A DNA stretch of 64,000 nt from Pipra filicauda (taxonomy: Eukaryota; Chordata; Aves; Passeriformes; Pipridae). Of this stretch, positions 36,145-48,500 are shown piece by piece. The notes beneath the pieces were generated by a model. It saw nothing but the letters and a program-made list of their open reading frames with translations. It did no database searches and had not been told where the DNA came from. The translations under genes and the position numbers were made by a program. The stretch covers positions 248,001 to 312,000 of the forward strand of contig NW_024103707.1 in NCBI RefSeq assembly GCF_003945595.2. Direction: 5' to 3'. Each line of letters opens with the position of its first letter. Position 1 is the stretch's first letter.

Positions 36145-37313
36145 ACAGTGGGCCAGTCAAGTGGCCATTCGGAGTCCTTTATGATGGAAACATCGGCTCC
36201 CGAGTCCACAAGGCCTGTAAATCTGTGCCCATTAACTTGGCACGTCATGAGCGGCTGTGTGGCTGTGATGGCTGCTGCCCAGTAAACTTGTGGCTGTCCT
36301 GTGCTACCAAAGGCCCCTGAACCCCGCTCCCTCTCCCCCTCTCCCGCAGGCGACGCACTGTAGAAGGGGATTAGTTGAGCGATTTTCTGTCCCTTTGGAA
36401 TGAAACAGGGGGGTGAAGGGGTCCAGGCCATTATTAGAATCTCACTATGAGAATATGAGTCTATCACTCCAGGCAGCACAAATAAACCCATTTTGGTAGT
36501 GGAGGACCTTCCAATCAGTAATGCGTGTACCCCTGGGCTAAGGGGACCCCAACGCCCAGTCGGGATTAGCACTACCTCTGTGGAAGTTATGAAGACTGAG
36601 TCCCGGTTGGATAAGTCCAGCCCAGTGCTGTCAGAGGTGGAGGGGCACAAAGCGCTGGCTGAGGTGGGGGGGCTCAAATTGCCAGCCTGTTCCCTGCTGC
36701 TTAGGTAGTTGTGGGATGTTGCTGCTAAGGGTCTCCAAGGGCAATCTCTCTGATAGTGGTTACTGTCACCACATGTAACACAACTAGCTCTGTGTCTGGC
36801 CTTTTCTTTTACTCCTAACTGGGCTTTTAGGGTTATAGCAAAAGGGTTAGATTGGTGTTTCACAGAGCTAACTCTTTGGTAGGGTTGAACTAACTCAGCA
36901 ATGCTGTAGCCTTCCCTTTCAAGAGGGGTTTGCAGCGCTTCTCCACAGCTTGAGCTTGCCTTTTCAAAAACCAATTGCTTATACAGCATGTCTCTGGTTT
37001 TATTGTATTCCATTTGTTTGTTTAAAACAGATTGCAGCCGATCTAAACATCTTGAATTTGGTTCAGAATAATTTTGTAATGCTTTTGTGGAGGGTAGTTT
37101 GCTATTTTGGTCTGTAGTGTGAAGGTTTTTCATAGCTTTCAGGGCTTGTTTGGCTATTACACCGTATATCTCTCTATGGTATTTAGATTGTGTATCTATT
37201 GAACTATAATTTCCATCTCTGGTTAACTGATGTGCTGTTACACCTGCCTGTGGGTCAGTGGCATAAGCAGAGCAATTCTCCCTAAAATCGGCTAGCCACA
37301 CGTTGTCCTCCAA
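35934..37313 (-). pseudogene. Gag C-terminus, dUTPase-like and protease in one frame
   Basis: A 459-codon open minus-strand frame. Residues ~30-150 are capsid C-terminal domain with a major homology region around 81-94. Residues 178-191 form one CX2CX4HX4C zinc knuckle. Residues ~225-325 are dUTPase-like (GLFVLPGVIDSYS). Residues ~355-446 are an aspartic protease with LVDSGADVS (Asp370) and GRDILGQ. Gag and pro thus share a frame here, whereas many class II viruses separate them by a frameshift. The capsid N-terminal half is short or partly lost. Upstream the same frame continues past one TGA at 37314-37316. Confidence 0.88.
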
Positions 37314-37658
37314 TCATGTGGCATACTTATGAACCAATCCTTCCCCGTTTGCTACCTCGCTCCCTCCCGGCAGAACCATCCTGGATTCTTCCTCCTCATC
37401 CCCCCATCCCTCCCCCTCTGTGGCCCCAGTGAACCCGGTTCCCTGTGGGGGAGTGGTGGTGGGTGGTGGAGGCGGCTCGGGGGCGGGGTTACCTCCCCCT
37501 TTGTGCCTATGGGTGGGGCGTGGCAGCGCTGGGGCCGGAACAGACGGGTCGGTTGCCGGTCCATGTGGCGGGCAAGATGGTGGCACCCATCCCTGGGCAC
37601 ATGGCCGGCGATCATCCGCGGTGCAGGGTGGCGAATATGTTGGGTTACCCCCCCCCAT
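37314..37658 (-). pseudogene. Gag proline-rich middle segment
   Basis: 114 codons, very rich in Pro and Gly (for example EPPPPPTTTPP), ending at a TGA that is in frame with the following capsid segment. It overlaps the matrix frame by a few bases at a C9 run (37648-37656 on the plus strand), where the frame changes. Confidence 0.75.
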
Positions 37659-38184
37659 CGCTATTACGGGGCCCTCTGCGGTGGTCCCACGGGCTGGGAT
37701 CTCGCATCATAGGCCCCGTCCCCTCCCGCTGACCTGTGTCCCTTTGGCTCTCGGTTCCCGACCCAATACTTAAATCACGAATGGCTCCTCTCCCTCCCCC
37801 CGCTGGACTTTGTGTGTTTAAGCTCCTACACCTAAAAATTGGGCTGCTGCCAGCAGTGTGAGCAAGGGGGTGTGTGTTGATGTTGGATGCGTGTGTCATC
37901 CGTTCGTGTGCTCTGCTTAGTGCAGACATTATGGCTTGCCAGGCTGGGAAAGCATTGTTAGTTTGAGGGTCTCCCCCCTGAGCTTTGAGTTTCATAAGGT
38001 TTCCTATTTTGTCCCATATTGCTATGTGAAGGGCTTCAACTAATGGCAGTTCGGGTACAGCTGCCTTAATAAAGCGTACCAATTCTGATAGTTCTGCCCT
38101 TGTGGCTTGTATATGATATGGTTTCAGCAGGATAGCCAGTGCATCTGTGTCCTGTGATATCTCAGTGGAGAGAAAATTTCTCAT
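37645..38184 (-). pseudogene. Gag N-terminal (matrix) segment
   Basis: 179 codons from ATG at 38184. Residues 1-95 are helical and resemble a retroviral matrix domain (LSELVRFIKAAVPELPL, IWDKIGNLM). The following ~80 residues are a low-complexity linker. The frame stops after SDGGG at the G9 run, so gag is split from its downstream part. Matrix identity is inferred from position and pattern. Confidence 0.75.
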
Positions 38185-39464
38185 TTTACCTTTCAGTCTC
38201 AGCGCTGTAGACGTGCGCTGCTGGAAGGTGTTTGTCTATTTGCTGGCTTGTCCCTGTTCTCAGTCGACTGAGTCCGTGTGGGTGGTGGAGGCGCTGTTTG
38301 TCGGTGGCGGCGTTCGGACGCAGTGGCGGCGGGCTGCAGGCGAGCGGTGGCTGCGGGCGCGTGGCGGGCTTGTCTGCGGCGGGCGGCGGTGGTGGGTGCG
38401 GGCACGTGGCGGCTGCGGTCCACAGCGGCGCTCGGCCATAGGCGATCGGCTGGTGAGCGCGGACGTGGGCACGTCTTCAAACGGAGTCTTCAAGCGGCGT
38501 CTTCAAGCAGTGGGCACGGGTGGCTCGGTGTGGGGCTCTCTGGCGGCAGCGGGAAGCGGCTCCGGGGTTCCCGCAGTTCGCTGGGCAGTGCGGGGGTTCT
38601 GGCGCTGCAGCGGGAAGTCGCGGTGTGGCGCACATTCGGTTCGGCTTCAGTAGGTCCCGCGCGGTTTTGAACGTGGCACGGGGGGGGCTCGGCGGGGTCA
38701 TGGCGCGGCTTCGGCGGGTCCCGCGTGGTTTTTAAGCATGGCGCGGGACCGGCAGGGGCGGCGGGTGGACCTAGCACTGGTCTGGCGGCAAAAAAGCGGC
38801 GAAAGGCGGCGAAAAGTTCCTTTGGGGTCTCCGCAGCTTCTGAGTGGTGTTTCCTCGGCTTGGAGGGTCTACGCTGTCGTCACAGACAGGCAGGGGTCGG
38901 CAGGAAGTGGCAGGCAGCAGCAGTGAGCTGCAGTAGTTTCTGCTAGGCAGAAAACTGATGCGGGCTTCGCAGGGTCTGGTGGTGGGGCTGGGGTGTTACA
39001 GGCAGCGGTGGGGCCGTTTCCACACGGTTGGTTCAGCCGCGGCGGTGGCAGGGCGGCAGGGGGTGTCCCGGCAGTTTTAGCGTGCTCTGCCGCCCAGGTT
39101 TCCGAACTGCCGCTTAGGGAAGCGTCCTGGCCACGTGGTAGATGCTGGGGCTGCCTCTCAGCCTAACTCACCGCTCCGGTGTATGTTGGACTCTGCTCCA
39201 CTCTCTCCGGCTGCCCCGATCTGTTGTTTTTTTCTTTTTTTCTTTCTCCTTTTCTTCTCGTTCCTGTGCACTATCCCTAATATTTTTGGAGCTCTCTAAA
39301 CTAGGATTGCGTTTCTCAGATGCTCTGAGACAATGACTTAAAGACGTCTGCGTTTTTTTCAGTGAAAATTCCCATCTCCAAACAATCGAGATGATAAACG
39401 GAATTACCGAGTGTTTTGCCTGATTCAGGTTATGCTAAACTGACCTAATATAGGTTGAAAAGTC
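38185..39464 (-). other. CpG-rich untranslated leader of the provirus
   Basis: About 1.28 kb between the primer-binding site and gag, very rich in CpG over 38270-38770. It includes three 13-bp tandem units (38473-38511) and two copies of a ~41-bp segment at 38643-38683 and 38707-38748 that share GGTCCCGCG and GGTTTT. Many overlapping ORFs on both strands arise from GC content. None shows a protein family I know. Confidence 0.7.
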
Positions 39465-39482
39465 CCAAGTTTGGGTGCGCCA
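39465..39482 (-). promoter_or_regulatory. Primer-binding site, Lys-tRNA-like
   Basis: Minus strand TGGCGCACCCAAACTTGG begins two bases inside the 5' LTR border. It resembles the Lys-type PBS (TGGCGCCCAA...) with changes. Confidence 0.7.
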
Positions 39483-39484
39483 TA

Positions 39485-39692
39485 TGTAGCGTGGCGTACT
39501 TTACATGGTAAAGAAGGAAGCACACTCTTTGTGAGGTGGTGAGACAAAGAGGCTTTATGTCAAATTTGGCACTTCCCTTTATACCCTGATATCATGTGAC
39601 CTTCTAACCAATAGGGTTATCCATTTAGACGCATGCTCCTTTGGGCTTCTCAGCCCTGGCATGTCCCCTGTGCCTTGGACACGTCTCCTACA
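39485..39692 (-). repeat. Provirus 5' LTR
   Basis: 208 bases, paired with 32314-32521. Of six differences, five fall at CpG positions where one copy reads TG or CA. Confidence 0.95.
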
Positions 39693-39698
39693 GGAGTG
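39693..39698. repeat. Target site duplication, right copy (GGAGTG)
   Basis: Exact match of the six bases before the left LTR. Confidence 0.85.
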
Positions 39699-42600
39699 GT
39701 TCTAGTGTTTTTCCTTAGCGAAATCATCAAACTATATTTTTGTTTAGAGCCTCTTTCTAGGATGAGGGGTGCGTCTGCATTTGTGTATCACAAAAAACCC
39801 TTTGAGTCTGACTGAAGAGCCCTGAAAAGCTGTTTTGGAGTGATCTGGCATACAGACTTGGCAGTAAAACTCTTCACAGGGCTGGATATGCCTAGATGCC
39901 AGGTCAGTGAGATCCCTTCTGCACTTTTCAGGTTACATGTTTTCTCCCTATCTGTACAACAAGGCTTAACACCTCCCTAGAGAGTTGGAGATCTGTCACA
40001 ATTTAAATTACTAATTTCATGGTCAAACAATTTCTAATTCCTTGTCAGAGAAAATCTCCTATTTTTAGCTTTGATCATAAAAACTTAATTGTCACATTTG
40101 CCTGACAGAAATAGAGAAATAGAAACCAATTATGTGTGTTCTTAAATGGTTCATATACTGAAAGGCATTTGAATGTCTTCTGTGAGACTGTTACAGTTGC
40201 CCAGTCAGACCTGAAACCCAGGTTCTGGAGGTTCATCAAGTGACTTTCATGCCAGCCTGCAATATGTGTTCAAGCAATGCAAATCTCTTGGAAAGAGGAG
40301 TCTGTCTTGACCATTTGGACCAAAGAAAGCTAGAAGGCAGTAAAACCCATATACAACAAACAAACTATCCAGATTAACTAAAGACATAGAAGGGAGGGAA
40401 GATTTAGTTCATGTTCACATACATCTGGTTCCATTAAAGCCTATGGGAAATATTCAGATATACGCAAAACCTGAAAATATGACCTTATTATATGGCACAG
40501 TGATTAGGGAGCTTTAGAATGGATGGAAGTAAGTTTTTTCTATGATTTAATGTCTGATTATAATTTTTTTTTTACCTATTGAAGTAGATTCTGTTTCTAG
40601 AGGGAAATCAATATATCTTAATCAGTTTATTTTCATTACAGAAATGCAACCTATACATAAATGCTAAATTAGTGGTGGGATAGAGGAGGAGGCTAGTGGT
40701 GGCTGGCCAGGTTTTTTATAAAGGGAGATGCAGGGATGTCCAGCCCAATAGAAACAGCCGAGACTTAATCCAAGTTCCTATAAATTAGTTCTTTCCTTAA
40801 AATATACATGTTTTGCAGCTGAACCACCTACTTCAAAAACTATATGACTGCTTCAATGTGCTTATAAAATGTTTCCAAAACACTTTAACAAATCCATTTT
40901 ACTGGCATCAATAAAAAGGTGCCATTCATTTGATTAACACTGAAAATTTGAAGACATGATAAAACTCAATCTATATAGAAAAGTGTGAAATGTTGCCCAT
41001 AAGTGAGAAGGCATTCTACACTGTTGCCCTTTATCCTCCTCAATGAAACAAAGATCAGATAGGATTGTTACATACACCTGAAAAAATGGGACAAGTTATG
41101 ATTCAACAAATTATGATTCTTCTTCCTAAGCCACAAGTCTTTGACCATGGGGAATTGCAAACTGTTAATGAAAAGATCTCCTCTTTACTATACTTCTTAC
41201 TGGGATAAAGGTATTTTCCTGTCTTCACTGGATTCTCATACTCTGTTTAAAATGCTGTAAGTCTCATAAGTTTAATGAAAACTGACCACAGCTTCGTTTT
41301 CACAAGGCAGCACAGAGATTTCACTCTGATGGAATTGGTAGAGATGATCAAAAGTTTTTTCAAAGAACAGTTCTCCAGATAGTCCAATCTATCAAAATTT
41401 AAACTTCTTTTCATACCTTGTTTTTGACAGACATTTATTATATATATTTTGAGGGACTATCTTGACCTTGTTCCATGGGCTTCAAGTAACCATTTTTGGT
41501 TACCACTCCTAGCCAAAGCAAATGCCCTTTTTATCTGTTACATGAGGTTACCCATGGTTCAGCTTCTCTTCAAAGTTTGTAGATCTTCAAAGCCTTTGAA
41601 AGGCCCGGAAAGTCAGTTTCAGCTCTTTCCATTATTTAATCCTTTCATTCAAAAGACATTAAGTTTGTAATAGCTGCTAAAGTATTTCAGAAAAAAACCT
41701 ATTCCTACTGTGTTTTATTATGCCTGATGCATCCACACAGCCACCCAAGAATGATTACACTGGCAGGAAAAACAGTAATAAAGAGTTATAATCTGTGTTT
41801 GGATGTCGATTACATAATTTCTAAACAGTTAAAGAAATTTCTTTTAATGTAATTTCTGCAGCACAAATCAGGAACAAACTTATAGAACTGGATGGCCATT
41901 GTGCATCTGGTTTCTGTTACTGAGAAGCTGACAGGCACCATTTACTCAGACCATCTGCAGAGAAAATGTTGGCATTTTTTGGTTTTGTTTTTCTTCTAAG
42001 ACAAACCATTTTTGCTGTCAGCATCTCAGGCTTGAAGTAACACAAAGCACGTGTTACTTCCAGATAAGGGGAATGGTATTCTTAAAAATGTGCCATGTAG
42101 AATTTAATCATATACTTGACATATGAGGGATACACTCTTGAGAAATAGAATGTCTCATTTTAAATATTTGTTGTGTATTAAGGAGCTGATACAAAGTCTG
42201 CTGTAATTGGTGTGTGTCCCTAGTTTTACTAGCATGCATCAGATCCTCAGTCCTTTCTGAGATTTGCTAACAGACTCAGATTCTGTGAAAATATTAATAA
42301 TTTGTCTGCCTTTTCACTTGCAACATCCTAACTGTGTTAAAATATTCCTTTAATGGATGCTCAGAGTTAAGGAAGACTATAGAACTCTAAAACTTTCTTA
42401 AATAAAAGAGAAATAAAGGGGAACACCTTACATTACTTGTTGTAATGCAGATCTTTACTCACTATTTTTTGTGTGAAGTCCAAATTATGTTGATGAAGGT
42501 ACCTCAAGGCTTTATTTGACAAACAGGACAAAGCTGTTGCTGCACGCCAGCTCCTAACAGCGGAAAGAGACATCCAGATGCCAGTGTTGACTGGCATCTC

Positions 42601-45120
42601 TCAAAATTAGGTGTGCACTGGAGCTGATGTTTGGAGCTGAAGGGCACAAAGAGATTAAAGTATTATTGGTTCTTCCTGCAAGGGATGGCCAAATAATCCA
42701 ACAGCTCCTGAAGACAGAGAACAGAATTTCCATGCTAGTGAATAAACTCCACGAATGCATGAATTTTGTTAGATTTGAGGGCAAATTCAGAGAAAGCCAC
42801 ATCCAGTCTGTAGGCTAAGATAAGCTAAAAAAATAATAATTATTCTACTAATACATTTGTGAAACAGAAGTCCCATCCCTCTTTCAAAGAGTTTTTAGGA
42901 TCTGAAATAAAGTAAGAAGCAGTTTTGCTGGTATTTAAAGATTTTTTTTTTCTTTTAATTAAGGAGTCTTTCAGGAATACCTAACTTCTTTTTTAACAAT
43001 CTAGTAATATCACCCCTTATGGATGTAGTAAACATTAGGGCAAAAGACATGAGCTATATGATATCCTTCCACACTTAGAGTCACACTACAATTACCAACA
43101 GCTTTGCCATTTGTATGATAGCACTTGTTTGGGGGGTCCTTGAAACTGTATGCCATTGACCATCTCACCTACACAGTGTGCTGTCACTTAGATGACAACA
43201 CTTAAATCCTTTTTACAGCCTGCTCCTTGGTATTTAATTTAGTCTTTGTCATAGGAGGTAGACATTTCTAGTTTTGGAGGCTGAAAGTCTTCTTCTCCCT
43301 AGAAATAATGAGAGAAGGCAACCAATATTTCTTCCTGCAGAACATGTAGAGGCAAACTTTCCCAGCTATCTCAGTCTTATAGTTTCACCTCCATCCAGAT
43401 GGACTAATTAGTAAATGGAAAGTGCCTCAGCTCTTTCCACAGAAAATCCACAGGATGTTTATTACTGTCAGGGATGATAAGTTTTGCTGCATTGTATTCC
43501 TAAAGTGAGTAGTTACATATTAAAGTCCTCTTTCAAAGTAGATTAGCTGTTTACAGATGAAAAAGGGCTAAAAACTAAAAAATATGAGGGTAGGCTGGAG
43601 GAATGCTATCCAGAGATGCAGAAAAGTTTTTGTGGTTCTCAGTGTCAGTCCAGTAAAGTGGATGCAAGTACAACAGGTTTAAGATGCATTAGGAAAAAAT
43701 ATTTTAATTTTTTTTTTGCAGCAGCATCTGTTTCTATTCTGTCTCATAGGAAAAATAGCAACAATCTTACACAACAGTAGCTGAAACAGTCAAAAAGGCA
43801 GTAGTATTGCAACACAGTTCCCTGAAGAACAGTATGTTCTGTTGCAGCTTTTTTTTCTTTTTTACAGATGGTTTTCAGACAAGTTTCTGACTTTAAATAT
43901 TTGATTTGATGGTTGTTAGAATAATATGGGCAAAGAACAGCACAATTCACAGATGGACATCTCTTTACTAATCTGGTTTAGTACAAGAAATCCTGTGCTT
44001 CTTATTAAGAAGAACAAGCTCCTTTATCACTGTCTTATTTGGATTTTAAGTCTCCTCTGCCTTTTCAGAATCATATTATAGTCTGCTGTCACACGAGCTT
44101 GGGCTCTAATTATCTCATAGCTCAAGCAGTGTTAATGTTCTCTGGGGCTGGTTGGGTGAATTCCAAGAAAAATTTAAGCTGCCACAGGAGCTGATTCTAA
44201 TGCTTTCAATATGTGACCTTTGGCTGATCATGAATTGTACCAATAACCCAGTCTGGTGGTGATTATATCCTCTTCTAAATCCAAAGTAAAACTTGGATTT
44301 TGACCTTAAGAGATAATGAGGAAGTACCACTGGTCTTAAAGACCCCCCTGAATATGCACACATCGGTACCCAGAGATGCCCATGGCAGAAAATAAAAAAT
44401 TAACACCAGATGGATAGTTCCTTCTTTTAAAAACTGGTACAAACAGGACAGAGTTTTCTTTTCTCTCTCCTTCTACAGGTATTCCATGGGAAGATGAAGT
44501 GGCAACAGGGCTTAAGAGTTACACTGTTCTTCACTGCATTGATTATTTGCATACATTTTTGTCTTGATAGTTTTGCGATATATGTTTTGTCTCAGTAGTT
44601 TTCCAGTATGTATGTAAGCTTGCCACAAACAATGTTTTGGGCTGTTTGTGTCTCCTCTCTGGTTGCCACAGTGGGTGGGAACTCATACAGGGTTTCATAA
44701 GTTTATGATCAGATTTGTATACCCTTCCTACCTCTTTGAAGCAAAATATAAAATTACTTTGAATTGAGAAATAATCAGGACTTGAGAAAGAAGTGTGATT
44801 TGATGCCAAAGGAACTGCATAAAGTAGTGGAAAACAACGTATCAAGCATGATTATGCAGAGGAAGGGGATGTTGAACTGTTGGTGGCCCCTGGAGGGAAG
44901 GAAAAAGGGTCTGACAGAGGAGCTGAGGTAGAAGCTGGAAAGTTTTCTCCAGCTGTAGACAAAGAAGGTGTAAGTGGTCAAGTAGTCAGAGGAGTGGAAG
45001 GAAGGATTTTGGATTTGGAAACCAATGAAGAGTTTAGTTAAGTGGGGAAGGTATTTATTTGGTCTGAACCCAGGACCCTGACTGAGATTATAGACTGAGT
45101 ATGTGGGGATGGCTTGATTT
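39699..45120. other. Intergenic, no gene seen
   Basis: About 5.4 kb of AT-rich sequence without a supported exon, RNA gene or named repeat. Short frames (for example 42554-42818 on both strands) have no recognisable motif. Confidence 0.45.
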
Positions 45121-45592
45121 TTCACAGAATGACAGAATGACAGAATATGCAGAGTTGGAAGGGACCCACAAGGATCATCAAGTCCAACTTCTGGCCCTGC
45201 AAAGGACCATCCCCAAGAGTCACACTATGTGTTTGAGAATATTGTCCAAATGCTTCTTAAACTGTGTCACACATGGTACTGTGACTACTTTTCCGGGTTC
45301 ACTTCCCAGTGCCCATCACTCTGGGTGAAGAACCTTTTTCTAATATTCAACTTATACCTCCCCTGACACAACTTCAGGCCATTCCATCCTGTCACTGGTC
45401 ACCACTGAGAAGAGATCAATGCCTGCTTCTCCTCTTCCTCTCACGAGGAAGTTGTAGACTGCAGCAAGGTCTCCCCTCAGTCTCCTCTTCTCCAGGTTCA
45501 ACAGACAAAATGACCTCGGCAGCTCCTCATATGGCTTCCCCTCAAGGCCTTTGTCGTCTTCGTTGCCCTCCTTCGGAGGCACTCTCATCCTT
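45121..45592 (-). mobile_element. CR1 LINE, antisense 3' copy
   Basis: The plus strand starts with an 8-base tail repeat (ACAGAATG three times). It continues with complemented CR1 3' blocks (AGTTGGAAGGGACCCACAAG, CTTATACCTCCCCTGACACA, CAAGGTCTCCCCTCAGTCTC). Frames on both strands here are CR1-derived. Confidence 0.9.
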
Positions 45593-48500
45593 CCTCGGTG
45601 GCTGTACTGAAACATTTCTGTGCCATGCATTATGAAGCCAGTTTGTTGAGGTGGGTGGGTTGAGCTGCAGGCTGATGGTTTCCCCTGGTGATAACATCAA
45701 TCTTTTCTGGTTCACATTTTCCCCTTTCCCTTGGGGAAAAATTAGATTCTAATTAATAGGGGTTAGAAAAAGCAGTGCTTCAGAAAACACAAGCTATATG
45801 CTCAGATGTTCTTTTCTTTCAGGGCTTTAGTGATCTAGGTTTCAAGTACAGCTTGGCAATTCCTGCTATGTTTACCACTTTCAGCTCTGTAAGAACTTTA
45901 CGGGTAACATTTCTGCTAGCGGAGTGGTATTGCAAGCTCCAAGGCTGTCTCTGATAGATCTTGATAGTATAAAGCTTTTGAAAAAATGTGAATTGCAACA
46001 CCTCATATGACAGACTAAGAAGATTTTCCAAAAGAAATGCTTTAAGAGTTGCTGCAGTTCCAAGTTTTGCCTTATTTTTGCTTCACTTTTGCTGTGCTTT
46101 GGTTATCCTGCACAAGACTTCATCATTCCCAGAGTAAAATAGCTTCAAACCTTCAAGCATCTACCCAGTTCTGGCTACAGTACATGCAAAAGATTGTAAA
46201 TTAAGCAACTGCATAGATTTACTAAATTCTAAATATAGCTACTGGGCACATTATCTCATCATAACCACATTGCAACTTGGCAATTTTCATTAAAGGTTAT
46301 GTTGTACAGTCACCTTGAGGTAAGAGCAGTCACATAGAGAGTTAGAGTGTAATAAGTAGTCTTCTGAAATACTCATACAACAAATTTTTAAGGTGGTCAG
46401 ACTGTATGGTACTGACATACTGTGTAGTACAGTCATATTGCATGGTACCAGTAGCAGAATGTTTCTACTACAGACAGTATTGTTTCAACCATATGACTGC
46501 ATTGCAGAAAGCTTCCCTCATAAAATCATTGGCTTCAAACATTCACTTGATCTAGAGACAGGGATCTTTCTTACTAGGGTTTGGCAACCTGACACATATT
46601 GATTTAGAAGATACACTGGTCTTTAGTCGTTTGGTTTAGTTACTTGTTGTTAGTTATGTCTGGTTTGTTTTGATTGCTGTTTGTTTCTCACAGGACTGAA
46701 GCATTTTAAAGAGAAGAATAGTGAATGCTAGGCTTTGTATGCTTATTTGTACAAATTAAGTTTCATCACAAAAAATAGTCAAATTTCCAGGATTCAGAAA
46801 AAAAACATAAGTATCATAACTATACAGCAATTGTTCAAATGTTTGTTTGTAATGGAAATTAAAGCAAAGAGTTTTTGTCAAGATTTCAGTTTTGGTTATC
46901 TGCCCCACAAGCTAAGATGTGGAAAGAAATACCATTTATTTACAAGCTGCCTCTTTGGTAAGAGATAGAGATGTCATTAGGATTGTTTAGGACTTATACA
47001 AGAAAGTTTTTTCCTTTTTGTGCCTCTTCTTCCTTGAAGTCCTATGCCACCAAACACCATGATGCTGTAAGATCCTTTAGTCAGTGGGGCCCAGGTTCTG
47101 CTGTTGAGGGCCTGGGTGTTCCTCATACAAGTGTCTCAGGGAGGGCTTTAGACAGGATCTGTCCTGACCAGACTGTGTTTGGAGATGATGGAACCTCTTT
47201 CCCTCTCCGAGATCCTACCGTTCATCTGAGTTGCAGCCTCTCCCTCTTGCTCTGCAAGGGGGAGCCCACACTGACTTCAGCAGATAAAAGAGTCACTCCA
47301 CAGTGCAGCTCAGCCAGGAGCAAATCTCAAGTTCCTTATTTTCTCTGTTAGTATGACATACAACTTGGCTTGGTGTATGTTTATTGGTATTGCTGTAGTC
47401 TGTATATTTCCCACTACAATTCCAAATGGGATTTGCACATCCTTGTGGATGCTCTAAATGGTTTTGACCCCATGTTGACTGCCAGGGACCTGGTGTATTG
47501 GAGATCTACTACAGAAGGAGCCTAAGGTATGAAAAAGTACCACCCTGTCTAGTAAATATATTCATTTAATAGAGGGCTTTAAGGAGATTGCTGCCTCTTA
47601 TATGTCAGCATCACCCTATCTAGGATAACTGCAACAGTGATATAAGGAGGGCTTAGAGAAGAGTGAAAGTTACATATCTGGAGCTCAGACTCCTACATAT
47701 CGGTCTTTTCTAGCACCATGAAGTCAGATAGATAGGATGAAGACTACCTTAGATTTTAAATTGATTTTGAAGACCTTTTCAAGATTTAATAAAGACTGCA
47801 GTATCAGTTCTTGCACTGGTTGCATAGTCATCCCAGGTGTTTCTGCAGGAACAAAATTAGCTTTGTGCAACAAACTTAGGAGCAACACTTGAATTTTACT
47901 TATGGTCACTAGTAAAAGAGTATTTTTTAACCATTTTCCACACTCAGTCCCCTTGTTTCCACAGCCATACTTTGTCTTCCTGCTTTATTTGGAAAGTGCT
48001 TATCTTTCCAGCCTGTTCCTCACAGTGTTTTTAAAATTTAACATCTTACTTCTGCCATTGTTATTCCCTGAAACTTCTGTGCATTTTTCATGAATATGTT
48101 GTCATGCCTTCATTAGATAAAGATTTTTTTCCTCTCTGCTGTAATGATCTTATGGTCAGAATATGGATCTTTTTTTGGTTGTTTCATTTTGGGCAATGTC
48201 TCCCACTTGGGCATTGTTCATTAGAACAAAATAAAGATATCACAGTGTTCAGTACATCTAATTTGAATGTACTTTGCATTTTCTTTATCACATTTCTATT
48301 TAGTTTGTGTCTGATGTGTGGCTTTGAAGCCCTACCATTTTGGTTTTGTGGCCTGAAGAGGGACTGACATTCGTGCAGGCATCTCTCTCAGGTAAGTTGA
48401 TGCCTGTGGGGCGAAATAGCAGAGCTCATATTATTAACACAAGTGCTAGGGGACTGCATGCTCACAAACCTCCAAGACCTATCAGCTGGCCTTCCCTGCC

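Larger units (their letters stand above)
32314..39692 (-). mobile_element. Class II (ERVK-like) provirus, defective
   Basis: This is an old retroviral copy of 7379 bases on the minus strand, bounded by two 208-bp LTRs with TG...CA ends and a 6-bp target duplication. Reading from 39692 down: 5' LTR, Lys-type primer-binding site, a long CpG-rich leader, gag, a joined gag-dUTPase-protease frame, reverse transcriptase, RNase H and integrase pieces, a purine tract and the 3' LTR. No env is recognisable. Breaks include a frame change in a G9 run, an in-frame TGA, loss of the RT catalytic motif and a nested LTR in integrase. One zinc knuckle, a dUTPase beside protease and a Lys PBS point to the beta-like class II group. 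The LTRs differ at only 6 of 208 positions, so the insertion is fairly young. Confidence 0.92.

Noticed and set aside
38147..38946. Many GC-rich ORFs of up to 168 codons on both strands
   Set aside because: They lie in the CpG-rich proviral leader, overlap each other in several frames and show only low-complexity Arg/Gly/Ala/Pro content.
45121..45150. The ACAGAATG triplet as an independent microsatellite
   Set aside because: It is the short tail repeat typical of CR1 3' ends.
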